Positions 41,953 through 50,268 of a DNA stretch of 64,000 nucleotides are shown piece by piece. The DNA lies in the NCBI RefSeq assembly GCF_002078175.1, contig NZ_MWFK01000002.1, positions 186,001 through 250,000 of the forward strand. Reading direction: 5' to 3'. Under the pieces are notes generated by a model. It was given only the letters and a program-made list of their open reading frames with translations, had not been told where the DNA came from and did not search any database. Each line of letters starts with the position of its first letter. Within the stretch, counting starts at the first letter, position 1. This DNA is from Streptomyces sp. M41(2017). GTDB lineage: Bacteria; Actinomycetota; Actinomycetes; Streptomycetales; Streptomycetaceae. The translations under genes were made by a program, and so were the position numbers.

Positions 41953-42429
41953 TCAATACGAAAAAGAGCGGACGTCGAAATGACCGGAAGCCCGGTAGTC
42001 CGCCAGGCGAGTCTGATCGGGCTCGAGGAGCTTCAAGATGTCGCAGGCGTACGCAACCGTGTCAGGTCCTCGTGCGGCTGCGATCTCGGCGTAGAAGAGC
42101 CATAGTCCCTTCTGGGCAGCCTGCTGGCACGCTTCCGAGACGTCCTCGTCGTCGTTGTAGATAAGTCTCAGCAGTAGGTCGAGTATCTCGGTCCTCGCGC
42201 CCACAGACAGGTCTTGAGTGAGGGCCGCCATCAGTACCGGCACAGCAGGGACCGCCGGCTCCTGCGGGAACGACTGGATCATGAGGTGGTTTTCGAGGCC
42301 GACAGCCCACGCGTCTTCCCTCTTCTTGGCGGCCGCCAGCAGCAGGAAATCGCCGGGCAAGTGAGCTGCGCTCTGTGCGCACGCGCATCGAAACGCCGCC
42401 CAGTCGTACCTGTCCAGCTCTGCCTTCAT
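41953..42429 (-). CDS. Hypothetical protein
   Basis: 158 residues from the ATG at 42427-42429. Mostly helical: MKAELDRYDWAAFRCACAQS, VGLENHLMIQSFPQEPAVPA, then LMAALTQDLSVGARTEILDL, an acidic NDDEDVSEACQQAAQKGLWL and an ILKLLEPDQTRLADYRASGH end. The repeated helix pairs look like a HEAT/ARM-type scaffold, and such proteins are often found as immunity proteins, but no toxin is nearby. Ends with R-S-F-S-Y. Not recognised as a named family. Confidence 0.6.
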   Translation of the reverse strand: MKAELDRYDWAAFRCACAQSAAHLPGDFLLLAAAKKREDAWAVGLENHLMIQSFPQEPAVPAVPVLMAALTQDLSVGARTEILDLLLRLIYNDDEDVSEACQQAAQKGLWLFYAEIAAARGPDTVAYACDILKLLEPDQTRLADYRASGHFDVRSFSY

Positions 42430-42855
42430 GAGCTCACCGGCGTTCAGCACGTACCTCCACGATGCTCACCGCGACAGCGCCGCTTCCATCTGGCTGTCGC
42501 AACTCGCACGCTAACGGAGCGGGATTGCCACCGGGCGGGAGTGCCTGGCAACGTTACCCAGCCTGATCTCTTGAACTGTCAGACAGTGTGAGATGAGGGC
42601 TCGCCGGCCCACTAGCGGGTCTTCGCCGATGCCGAGGTGGCCGTCGCCAAACGCCATGCCGGGCACGTGCGCTTGCGCGTCTTGGCCGCGGCCCCCTGAC
42701 GATCGACACCGTCACCGCCTGGACCGTGGACGACCTCAAGCACTCCGATCACCGAACGACCCGCGCAGCTCGCTCCCTTCGCCGACGAACCGTGCCACAC
42801 GGAACCAAGAGCGCTACCTTCTCAGCGTCTCTGTAAGAAGCCGTGAAGGGATCCG
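42430..42855. other. Spacer without recognised genes
   Basis: The plus strand near 42600-42770 has short protein-like pieces (V-F-A-D-A-E-V-A-V-A-K-R-H-A-G-H; TIDTVTAWTVDDLKHSDH) in two frames, possibly a decayed gene. Nothing could be named. Confidence 0.3.
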
Positions 42856-43200
42856 ATGACGTTCATCAGGCGCTTCGACCACGTCGGCATCACCGTCGCC
42901 GACCTCGACACAGTGTCGGCGTTCTTTGTCGACCTCGGCCTGGAGGCCGATGGGAAGATGGCAGTCGAAGGCGAGTTCCTGGACACGGTGATCGGGAAGA
43001 CGGGCGCCCGAACGGAGATCGTCATGCTGCGGCCGCCCGGCGGAGGCACGACGCTGGAGCTCTCAAGCTTCACCCGGCCGGACCACCTCCCGGGCTCCCC
43101 TGCCGCGCCGGCCAACGAGCTCGGCCTACGCAATGTCGCCTTTGAAGTGCACGACCTCCAAGCCGCCGTCGACCATGCCGCGGTAGACGGCTACAGGCGG
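42856..43200 (+). pseudogene. VOC family (glyoxalase-like) protein, 3' truncated
   Basis: ATG at 42856 after GAAGGGATCC. It begins MTFIRRFDHVGITVADLDTV (first metal ligand His), then GARTEIVMLRPPGGGTTLEL and N-V-A-F-E-V-H-D-L-Q-A-A-V-D (second beta-alpha-beta-beta unit). Sequence ends at D-G-Y-R-R-E-E-P-L (about 43200), where a VOC protein should continue with Y-V-R-G-P-E-G and the last metal ligand; instead it runs into the antisense 3' end of the next gene, ending in a stop at 43291-43293. So the final ~30 residues are missing. Confidence 0.75.
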
Positions 43201-43643
43201 GAGGAGCCGTTGTTTCCGTTCCACTTGATGGTCGCTTCGCTCTTGCCGCCGTTGGCGGAGCAGGAGGCCGAGTATGTGAGTTGCTCCGTGTAGGTGCCGG
43301 ACGTCAGGTCAGGGTCGCCTGTGCACGTGTTGTAGTTGATCTTGCCCTTGTAGGTGGTCACGCGGGGCGTGATGAGCAGCCCGGGGCTGTAGGTCTGGGT
43401 GAGGGGGCCGGAGCAGGCCACCACGAGGCCCGCCTCAGCTGCAGCCGTCGTGCGGGCCGGTGGTGCGGCAGCGGCCGGCACGACGGTGGCCAGTCCGGCG
43501 AGGCGTGCGGTGGCTGAGAGGACGGCCACGGCGGAACGCAGATTCCCGCCGCCAAATATTGCGCCCAGCGCCCTGGCTCCCGGAGGTTGCGGGCAGAGGT
43601 ACCGCTGTGACACTGGTGACTGAACGGTGACGAGAAGCCCCAC
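43191..43643 (-). pseudogene. Secreted protein, C-terminally truncated
   Basis: Minus-strand frame from about 43643. A signal peptide-like segment (LRSAVAVLSATARLAGLATV, V-P-A-A-A-A) is followed by CSGPLTQTYSPGLLITPRVT, YKGKINYNTCTGDPDLTSGT and A-S-C-S-A-N-G-G-K-S-E-A-T-I-K-W-N. These match a family of small secreted Streptomyces proteins with conserved Cys pairs. It stops about 43195, at the fusion with the VOC gene, before the beta-rich end. The start is uncertain: the GTG at 43643 has no ribosome site. Confidence 0.6.
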
Positions 43644-43737
43644 AACTATCGGCGCACGCCCCGGGTCTCCTCATGCAGGCACGGCAACGACCAGCCGTAC
43701 CTGCCACCTAGGCACACACCACACCAGGGGGAACCTC

Positions 43738-44178
43738 ATGAAGTCGACCCGCCGGACAGTGACAACCGCCGCCGCGCTGGCGGCCCTGGCTCTGAGCGGC
43801 ACGCTCGCCGCCACCGCACCGGCCTCGGCCGCCACACCCACCCAGTACAACGGCGCCTGCGGCGCCGGATACGACGTCATTCGCGCCACGCCCATCCGCT
43901 CATCGCAGTCCACCGTCGCCGCCACGACGTTCGTCACCTTCAACAGCATCGCCGGCAAAGTCTGTGCAGTTACCGTGCGCACTACACCCGGGGCCCGCGT
44001 CTTCATGGAAGTCACTCTCGACACCTGGCCCTACAGCAGTGGCGAGGCCCGCGAGGCCGGCTCCTTCACCAGCTACGCGGGCCCGGTCTACAAGGACGTC
44101 CCCGATGACGGCCAGTGCCTGACCTGGAGCGGCTCGATCGACGTCTACTACAACTCCGAGAACGGCAACTGCACCTGA
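43738..44178 (+). CDS. SapA-like spore-associated secreted protein
   Basis: 146 residues from the ATG at 43738 with GGGGGAACC upstream. Signal peptide: MKSTRRTVTTAAALAALALS, then T-A-P-A-S-A cleavage. The mature part starts TQYNGACGAGYDVIRATPIR and has VTFNSIAGKVCAVTVRTTPG, YAGPVYKDVPDDGQCLTWSG, with Cys pairs as in the spore-associated protein A of S. coelicolor and relatives. Probably exported and bound to the cell or spore surface. No neighbours suggest regulation. Full length. Confidence 0.8.
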   Translation: MKSTRRTVTTAAALAALALSGTLAATAPASAATPTQYNGACGAGYDVIRATPIRSSQSTVAATTFVTFNSIAGKVCAVTVRTTPGARVFMEVTLDTWPYSSGEAREAGSFTSYAGPVYKDVPDDGQCLTWSGSIDVYYNSENGNCT

Positions 44179-44274
44179 TCGCCGTCCCGCTGCTGTGGCA
44201 GGATCAGTAGACCGGCCACAGCAGCGTCGCCCGCCCGTGCACTGGCCCCCAGTAGCCTCGCGAGCCCACACGGC

Positions 44275-44660
44275 TTGCCGCCCCGGCGGCCGGGGTGGTC
44301 GAGGTGCCCGCGAAGCTGTACCGGCGGGCTCGGCTACTTCTGCCGGTCATTGCCCCACGACGGCGAGTGGACACGCTCCGCGCGCCGCGAGTGGCGGATA
44401 CGCGTGGCGCCCACAACCGGTGAGGAGGCCGGCTACTGGGTCATGGTCAGCAACACGGCGACCGGAGAAGACCACAACCTGGATCGCCACCGGCTGGCCA
44501 TGGCGTGGATCTACGGAGACGTCGTGCATCACGACACCGCCAGGCGCCAAGAGGCAGACCCCTTCGGGCTCGTCGACCGCTTCCGCGCAGCAGTACCCCT
44601 CATCGCCTGGGCCATGATCGGCACGATCGAGCTCCTGAACTTCACGCGCGCCCTCCAGAA
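44275..44660 (+). CDS. Hypothetical protein, probably truncated
   Basis: The plus-strand frame reads W-R-I-R-V-A-P-T-T-G-E-E-A-G-Y-W-V-M, then V-S-N-T-A-T-G-E-D-H-N-L-D-R-H-R, FGLVDRFRAAVPLIAWAMIG and T-I-E-L-L-N-F-T-R-A-L before becoming meaningless where the opposite-strand gene ends. Start uncertain. The codon pattern supports coding, but I do not recognise it. Confidence 0.4.
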
Positions 44661-45028
44661 AACGGCGTCCACCGGCACACGCAGCTGCTCGGCCGCCTCC
44701 GCGGCGGCCACCGGCCCGGCAACGGCCGCGACGGAAGTTCTGAACTGGGTCCACGCTTCGTACGATTCGGCGAAGGCAGAGCGCCACGGGTCCGGCGTGG
44801 ACTGCTCGTTGGTCCCCAGGTCGACGAACCGCCACTACGCATTCGACAGCAGCTTCGTGCTCGCGATGCACGCGCCGTAGGCGTCCGGCGTGCGGTTTCA
44901 CGTCGATGCTGCCGGTCTGCCCATAACTGCCGCTGCTGCTGGCGCCCTTGGCTCAACGACGGAGACCCAGCCCCGGCGACCGCTCCCAGCGCGCCGATCG
45001 CCGTACCTGCCAGTCCCACCACGCTCAC
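44640..45028 (-). pseudogene. Hypothetical protein, frameshift plus nonsense
   Basis: GTG at 45026-45028 begins VSVVGLAGTAIGALGAVAGA, then the frame shifts around 44890 to D-A-Y-G-A-C-I-A-S-T-K-L-L-S-N-A, a TAG (44848-44850 region), and W-R-F-V-D-L-G-T-N-E-Q-S-T-P-D-P-W-R and VAGPVAAAEAAEQLRVPVDA. This is a Streptomyces type with an N-terminal membrane helix and a helical body with a W-R-R-Q-x-R-x-D-A-Y segment. Decayed and joined to the truncated plus-strand gene. Confidence 0.6.
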
Positions 45029-45468
45029 GTCCATCCCCGCGGGCCTGGCCGTCAGTCGGTCTCGCCGGCTGTCCGCTCACCGGAGCTTGGCGATACGAGG
45101 CTCAGGCGCGGTTTCGCACCGGGTGCGGCCTCAGGCTGCGCAGCGTGAGCCCAGCCGTGGGCGTGCATGCTCTCGGTCGCCCAGGCCTCGAACAGCCCGG
45201 GGCACCGCCACAGGATCCCGGTCCGGATCCGCGTACCAGGCGACGAACCCCCGGGCAGCCAGCCAGTGAGCGTCACACCCGGAGGCACCGGCTGCCGTCA
45301 ACGCCCTCATCCGATCACCACCGCGGGGAAGGACGCTGCTACGACGGACGGTACGAGCACGCCGTCGCTCTGGCTCGAGCGACCCCAGAACCCGGCTGAG
45401 CTGGCCGAGGACCTCGACCTAACCCCCGCTCATGGACACGCTGCTAGCCCAGCCCACGGTGTGAACGG
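45029..45468. other. Spacer without recognised genes
   Basis: No gene supported. A minus-strand frame near 45100-45280 has pieces such as WRCPGLFEAWATESMHAHGW, but no start or family. Confidence 0.3.
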
Positions 45469-45702
45469 TCAGTCGCACACGATCGTCGAGATCGACACCA
45501 AGCGTGTGATCGGCACGTACTTGGTCACCCACTGGCCGTTCTCCCAGACCAGCTGAGACACATAGGTGGTCACCGGAACGACCCTGGTGACCGTGTGGCA
45601 GGCCGCCGGAGCTGCCTGAGCACCCGTCGAACTCATCAGAACGCCCCCACCGGCCAGCACAAACGCGGCGGCCGTTGCAGCACCAATCCTGCGCATACCC
45701 AT
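45469..45702 (-). CDS. Small secreted protein
   Basis: 77 residues from the ATG at 45700-45702 with GAGGTG upstream. Signal peptide: MGMRRIGAATAAAFVLAGGG, then a G-A-Q-A-A-P cleavage site. The mature part (C-H-T-V-T-R-V-V-P-V-T-T-Y-V-S-Q-L-V-W) has two Cys and alternating polar/hydrophobic residues, like a small beta protein with one disulfide. Family not recognised. Mature product about 45 residues. Confidence 0.7.
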   Translation of the reverse strand: MGMRRIGAATAAAFVLAGGGVLMSSTGAQAAPAACHTVTRVVPVTTYVSQLVWENGQWVTKYVPITRLVSISTIVCD

Positions 45703-46168
45703 CTGAACACCTCGAACTTCGGAGCCTGATCCTGCTCGGTCATCCATCACCTTTTACGTTCCCAGGGCGATACGCCATCAATTCGACCCAGGTTGAAAGA
45801 TCACGCAGCTCGGTCGCTGCGCCCGAAGCAACAAAAGGAAGCGGCCCCCAATCCGGAACAGCGGCGCTGAGGAGGTTTGCCGCCTCACTCGGATGCACGG
45901 ACACGACGTGCGGCGCCTGGAAGACGGGCGCAGCGTGGAGTACAGGTGGCCGGGCCCGCGTTCCTGGCCGCCCCGGCCCGAACGACGTGTCTGCCGCCCC
46001 CGGCCACGTACCACCGGGCATCGCGCACCGGTCGATGCGCGACGGTGAGGACCCGGGACCGTGGCGGCCCCGGGTCCTCACCCATGAGGTTGAAGAAGTC
46101 ATCTCACCTGGTGGCGGACTGTCAGGTGGTCGCTGGACGGGGCGCTGCGGTGAGGGTTGAATGCCCGG
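45703..46168. other. Spacer with a strong hairpin
   Basis: About 465 bases, no supported gene despite long open frames on both strands. Holds the hairpin at 46047-46079. Confidence 0.35.
46047..46079. terminator. Candidate terminator hairpin
   Basis: Perfect 11-bp stem GAGGACCCGGG (46047-46057) and CCCGGGTCCTC (46069-46079), loop of 11. No U-tract. It does not directly follow an annotated gene, so the transcript it ends is uncertain. Confidence 0.5.
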
Positions 46169-46486
46169 GTGAGCGTCTACTGGACACCCGCGCACCACGC
46201 GGTCGAGAACGAGGATGCTGAGACCTTGGCCCGGTTGCTGGCCGGCGGGAGCGATCCTGATGAGATCTTCGGCAACATGACGCTGCTGATGCACGCGATC
46301 GACGTCGAGGGCGATGGGGCCCTGCAGAGCGGCCAACCGCTGACCGTGCACACCACTGCCGTGCTGCTGGCCTTCGGGGCTGACCCGCAGCTCGCCGATC
46401 CAGACGGCCGCACCCCCATGGACGTGGCCAGGCACTACAGCCACAACCTGGCCGTGCAACTGCTGCGGGACCACATCAGCGACTGA
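46169..46486 (+). CDS. Ankyrin repeat protein
   Basis: 105 residues from the GTG at 46169; GAGGG lies 12 bases upstream, and an in-frame TTG at 46157 is possible. Two to three ankyrin repeats: TPAHHAVENEDAETLARLLA with G-G-S-D-P-D, then TLLMHAIDVEGD, TAVLLAFGADPQLADPDGRT, P-M-D-V-A-R. Ankyrin proteins bind other proteins; no partner is evident. Short but complete. The gene lies downstream of a hairpin and upstream of the lamin-tail relic. Confidence 0.8.
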   Translation: MSVYWTPAHHAVENEDAETLARLLAGGSDPDEIFGNMTLLMHAIDVEGDGALQSGQPLTVHTTAVLLAFGADPQLADPDGRTPMDVARHYSHNLAVQLLRDHISD

Positions 46487-46617
46487 GCCGCTGGGAAGGG
46501 CAGAACCGCAGAGGCAAAAGCATCCCGGCGGGGCGGACCGGCACCTGGCCCGCCCCGCCGCTTCACACGATGGCCGGGCGCCTCCCGTATCCATGTCGAA
46601 GGCACCCGGCCGGGCGG

Positions 46618-46986
46618 TCAGCGGTGGTGGCGACCGTGGTGGCCACGGTGACCCCAAGACGCTTCGTCGACGAGACGGCCGTGCTCGTTGCGCAGCGTCG
46701 CGGTGTCGGAGTCGTTGTCCCACACGTAATTGCGGCGGTCCTCGTAGACATCGCGGGGGGTGTCCAGACCGATCCCGGTGTGGACGCGGACGGTGGCAAG
46801 TACCGGACGGAAGACGAGCAGCAGCACGTCCGGGGGCAGTTCCGTCTCGCGCATGGCGGGCACGAAGCCGAGTGAGGCGCTGGCGGCCAGTTGCAGGACG
46901 GGCGCAGCGACCCTGAGTCGCTGGGCGATGGCCCCGCTCACGAGCAGGGCGCACCCGAGGATCACGACGAACTCGAGCGCGGCTAT
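46618..46986 (-). pseudogene. Chimera of NhaP-type antiporter N-terminus and lamin-tail C-terminus
   Basis: AGGAGG is followed by ATA (46984-46986) in the place of a start; the frame then reads V-I-L-G-C-A-L-L-V-S-G-A-I-A-Q-R-L-R-V, the first membrane helix of an NhaP-type Na+/H+ antiporter, and L-P-P-D-V-L-L-L-V-F-R-P-V-L. At about 46797 it switches to A-T-V-R-V-H-T-G-I-G-L-D-T and R-R-N-Y-V-W-D-N-D-S-D-T, the end of a lamin tail domain, to a stop at 46618. The lamin-tail part is about 90% like the copy at 37.9 kb by eye. A recombination product; the mutated start and hybrid fold make function unlikely. Confidence 0.75.
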
Positions 46987-47104
46987 GAGTCTTCCTCCTG
47001 GAGGCGGTGTCGGATGAAGGGGGGTTCGGGTGCCTCGTTCAGGGCCCGACCACCCGCACCGGCGTCCGGACCAACGATCCGATGATCTAAACGAAACGGC
47101 CTAG

Positions 47105-48504
47105 TACTGCAACGGTGTCTGTCCTGATTGCTGGGCAGTTTTCAGGGACTGTGTCCGCGTCGTTTGTAGTGGCTGGTGCGGGCTTGGTGCTGGCGTCGTC
47201 GGCGCCATGTCGACCAGTGCAGGATGTGGTCGACGGGGGTGGGTCGGCGGTCGGTGAGGCGGGTGATCAGTCGTCGTATCTCGGCGAGGCTGAGGTGGAT
47301 GAGCTGGGAGGATCCGTTTCTGCTTTCTCCGTGTCCAGCTGGCGGGCTCGCAGGACGGTGAGGCATGCGTGGGCGGCCATGGCGAGTGTCATGTGGCGGT
47401 GCCAGCCGGGGTAGCGGCGGACCTGGTAGTCGTCCAGGCCGCACTCCTGCTTCGCCGTCTGGAAGCACTCCTCAACAGCCCAGCGGCTGCCCGCGATGCG
47501 GATCAGTTCGTCTAGCGTGGTGTCGGCGGGGCAGTAGGCGATGTAGTAGGAGATCTCGTCAGGCCGGCTGACGCTGCGGCGGGCGAGAACCCAGTGCCGG
47601 CGGTCCTCACGATGCCAGGGCCTCACCTCGACGCGGGCCCAGTCGTAGATCCGCCGGCCGTGGGCTCCCGCGCCGCACGAACGGCGCTTCCACTTCTGCC
47701 GTGGCAGGCCGGGAAACAGCTCGTGGACGGGGTGATCGATGGACCAGCGGGTGACGACCGTGTCATGCCGGGTGGTGGCCATGACGTGGAAGATGTCGGC
47801 CTGCTCCAGCTCGAACCGCCAGCCCTTGCTGTAGCCGTAGGCGGCGTCCGCCGTCACCCAGCCGAACGGGATCCGGCCCGCGACGGCCTTGCGGACCATC
47901 GCATTGGCCATGGCCACCTTCGTCTCGAAGGCGACCTCGTCGCCGATGCCGGCCCGGCGGCAGCGTTCCCGGTCTTCCGTCCACGACGTGGGCAGATACA
48001 ACCGCCGGTCGATCAGCGTGCGGCCGCGGCCGGTGGCGTAGGCGAGGAACACTCCGATCTGGCAGTTCTCGGTGCGGCCGGCGGTTCCGGAGTACTGCCT
48101 TTGCACCCCGGCCGACAGCAGGCCCTTCTTCAGGAAGCCGGTGTCGTCGACGATGAGCACGGCGTCTCGGTCGCCGAGGTGTTCCACGACGTAGTCGCGG
48201 ACGTCGTCCAGGACCTCGTCGGCGTCCCACTCGATCCGGTTCAGCATCCGCTGGATACGGTCCGGCCCCTCATGACCGGCTTCCTCGGCCAGCGTCCAGC
48301 CGTTCTTGCGCTGCAACGGAGCGATCAGGCCCCGCATGTAAGCCAGAGCCGACTCCCGCGGCTCCGACCTACTGAAACGGTGCGCGAACCGTCCATGCAC
48401 AGCATCCAGTTCACCCGCCCACACACGCACATCCGCAAGGTCCCCACCCATACCCACACCAACGACCGAACAGGCCAGCAGTCACGGTAGACACCGTTGC
48501 AGTA
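47105..48504 (-). mobile_element. IS701-family insertion sequence
   Basis: Terminal repeats: TACTGCAACGGTGTCT starts the left end at 47105, and its inverse ends the right end at 48504, with further partial matching inwards. CTAG (47101-47104 and 48505-48508) flanks both sides, the 4-bp YTAR target duplication of IS701 elements. The 1400-bp element carries one transposase gene with a frameshift. The target CTAG overlapped the TAG stop of a lipoprotein gene, which is unharmed. Confidence 0.87.
47142..48457 (-). pseudogene. IS701-family transposase, likely frameshifted
   Basis: The main frame from 48457 gives 396 residues with IS701 features: FSRSEPRESALAYMRGLIAP, VLIVDDTGFLKKGLLSAGVQ (catalytic Asp), W-V-T-A-D-A-A-Y-G (second Asp) and S-R-W-A-V-E-E-C-F-Q (catalytic Glu). 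It ends at 47267 with an unlikely Ser/Pro tail. In another frame, sequence from about 47310 reads S-Q-L-I-H-L-S-L-A-E-I-R-R-L and VDHILHWSTWRRRRQHQART, which looks like the true C-terminus and ends at 47142, close to the terminal repeat. So a one-base indel near 47310 is suspected. The catalytic domain is intact, and activity cannot be excluded. Confidence 0.8.
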
Positions 48505-48939
48505 CTAGTTGACCGGGTGCTCGTCGAGCCATTTGCTCAGATAGCGGGCTGAACCAAGCACCGCCTGCCGGTTCGAGTCGAACGCGTTGGCTCCTTTGTC
48601 CTCCCCCTCAGCGTAGCCGGACTCCATGGTGTCCATTAGGTCGAAGGCGGGTGACCAGAACACCAACGACGCTCCCGTATACGCGCGCATGGCCTTGCGC
48701 AGGCTCCGGGCCGGCCCCATGACGCTCGTCATCTCATCCCAGCATGTCCCGGCAGCCTTCGGGCACGGATCTTTGACAGTGCGCGCGACGGCATCCTGGA
48801 ACGTGTCAGTGGCATGGGCCACACTGGGCTCCGCTTGCCCCGACCCGCCCTCCCCGCCGACGTCGCACCCGCTCACCGTGACAGTCACCGCCGCCAAGAG
48901 CACGCCCGCGACCGCCCTCCCCCACATCTCTCTCCCCAT
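48505..48939 (-). CDS. Lipoprotein
   Basis: 144 residues from the ATG at 48937-48939. Lipoprotein signal: MGREMWGRAVAGVLLAAVTV then V-S-G-C (lipobox Cys about residue 26). The exported part (D-T-F-Q-D-A-V-A-R-T-V-K-D-P-C-P-K-A and S-L-R-K-A-M-R-A-Y-T-G-A-S-L) is helical with two Cys. No family recognised. The TAG stop forms part of the CTAG target duplication of the neighbouring IS701; because the duplicated 4 bp rebuild it, the gene remains complete. Confidence 0.78.
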   Translation of the reverse strand: MGREMWGRAVAGVLLAAVTVTVSGCDVGGEGGSGQAEPSVAHATDTFQDAVARTVKDPCPKAAGTCWDEMTSVMGPARSLRKAMRAYTGASLVFWSPAFDLMDTMESGYAEGEDKGANAFDSNRQAVLGSARYLSKWLDEHPVN

Positions 48940-49528
48940 GGAGCGGCATCGTCGCAGCAGCAATCAACGGCGACACTGCCTCCCAGCAAACTTCCCGCAT
49001 CGCGAAGGTGTCGGCTCACTGGCTAATCCGCCCTTGCCGAAGGAGCCAGCCGTATGTCCAGTACAAGATGATCCGTAGGGTACTGATCAACTGCCTTCTC
49101 GCTGCTGACGCTCGCGAAGCCGTCGCACATGCATGGCGTACTGCCCGGCCCGCGACCTCTGAGCTCGATCAATCAAAAGCCCTTGGGGATCCGTAGCGTG
49201 CTCCTACAACTCGACTTCGAAAAGGTCTGCATCCACTTCGACAGCCGTGCCAGCGTGTCCAGATCCTGCTCAGCGGTCGGACGCATGCGAACCTCGTCCC
49301 TCCGTGCCTGCCTGCTCGCTTCGGCTTCGTCCACCTCGCTAATAGAGGTGCGACCAGGCTGCATAGAACTTCGGCCAACCAAGATCCGAGAGGGACGGCC
49401 CGTGCTTGGATGTCTGCGCGCCGATCCGCTCGACGAAGGGCATCCGCGGGACCGACCCCAACGCAGTCCCGCCGCAGTCGGTGTCGCGCCTCGTGGTTGC
49501 CCACGGGGGACATCGGCCGCCCTGGTGA
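48940..49528. other. Mostly gene-free region
   Basis: Only a weak minus-strand frame at 49173-49382 is listed separately. Nothing else is supported. Confidence 0.3.
49173..49382 (-). CDS. Possible small helical protein
   Basis: 69 residues from a TTG at 49380-49382: S-I-S-E-V-D-E-A-E-A-S-R-Q-A-R-R-D-E-V, then AEQDLDTLARLSKWMQTFSK and a basic end. Helical and charged, but no ribosome site or family. Confidence 0.3.
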   Translation of the reverse strand: MVGRSSMQPGRTSISEVDEAEASRQARRDEVRMRPTAEQDLDTLARLSKWMQTFSKSSCRSTLRIPKGF

Positions 49529-50143
49529 TCAGGTCCCGTTGGGAACGCCTGTCCCGGTGGGTAGGTCATGGGGAGGGATGTCGAGTTCGAACCAGACCGT
49601 CTTGCCCCTTGTCGTTGGGATGCAGCCCCAGGCGCCGGCGAGGATGTCCAGGAGTTCGGTGCCCCTCCCGCTTTCGGCGTCCTCGGCGACCGGGCTTCGA
49701 ACGGGCTCCGAGAAACCGACATCTTCCACCTCGCAGCGCAACCGGCCGTTCTGCGTCTGCAAGGTCAGCCTGATCGGGCCGGGAGTGTGCCGCACCGAGT
49801 TGGTAATGAGTTCGCTGACCAGGAGCTCCACTGTGTCTGCGAGGCCTCGCAGCTCCCACCCGGTGACCTGCTGGGATGCCAGTTTTCGGGTCTCTCGCAC
49901 GCAGGTGCCTCCCGGGACGAGCGGCCACGAAGCACCTCGCACTGCGGCGACACGCTCACTGAGGGGCCGCAGCGCGGAGGACCACAAGGCCGTTTGCCGG
50001 CCGCACCAGGGCACGTCCGGGACTGTTTCGGCGGCCGTCGCGACCCGGCTCAGCAGTCGCAGGCCCGCTCGGCGCCTGATGCCGCGCCCCTCATTGGGCT
50101 GGATGGACTGCGCCGCAGAGCGCTTGATCGCGCGGGGGCCCAC
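49529..50143 (-). CDS. RsbW-like ATP-binding protein
   Basis: 204 residues from 50143, although the true start may be the Val near residue 77 (VPGGTCVRETRKLASQQV). GHKL features: LRGLADTVELLVSELITNSV with N-box E-L-L-V-S-E-L-I-T-N-S-V-R-H-T, then C-E-V-E-D-V-G-F-S (G1), ESGRGTELLDILAGAWG (G2), and TTRGKTVWFELDI. The N-terminal ~75 residues are Arg-rich and probably not part of the protein. Third RsbW-like protein in the window, with a divergent N-box (S-V-R-H-T-P-G) typical of the SpoIIAB-related orphan type. No STAS partner beside it. Confidence 0.83.
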   Translation of the reverse strand: MGPRAIKRSAAQSIQPNEGRGIRRRAGLRLLSRVATAAETVPDVPWCGRQTALWSSALRPLSERVAAVRGASWPLVPGGTCVRETRKLASQQVTGWELRGLADTVELLVSELITNSVRHTPGPIRLTLQTQNGRLRCEVEDVGFSEPVRSPVAEDAESGRGTELLDILAGAWGCIPTTRGKTVWFELDIPPHDLPTGTGVPNGT

Positions 50144-50173
50144 TGAAGATCAATTCCTCTCTTGGAGAGTTAC

Positions 50174-50189
50174 TGTAGCGACTGCTACA
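50174..50189 (+). promoter_or_regulatory. Palindrome, candidate TetR operator
   Basis: TGTAGCGACTGCTACA is a perfect 6-bp palindrome around GACT, in an AT-rich patch 80 bases upstream of the TetR start. The position and symmetry fit an autoregulatory TetR operator. Confidence 0.55.
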
Positions 50190-50268
50190 TTTATCATTAT
50201 ACACATAGCATCCATTACGGTAAATAGGCAACCTAACGGACAACAGCGACACCGGGACGGGGAGGGTC

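Noticed and set aside
45740..46954. 404-codon open frame on the minus strand
   Set aside because: Crosses the ankyrin gene and a strong hairpin; amino-acid content is typical of a wrong frame.
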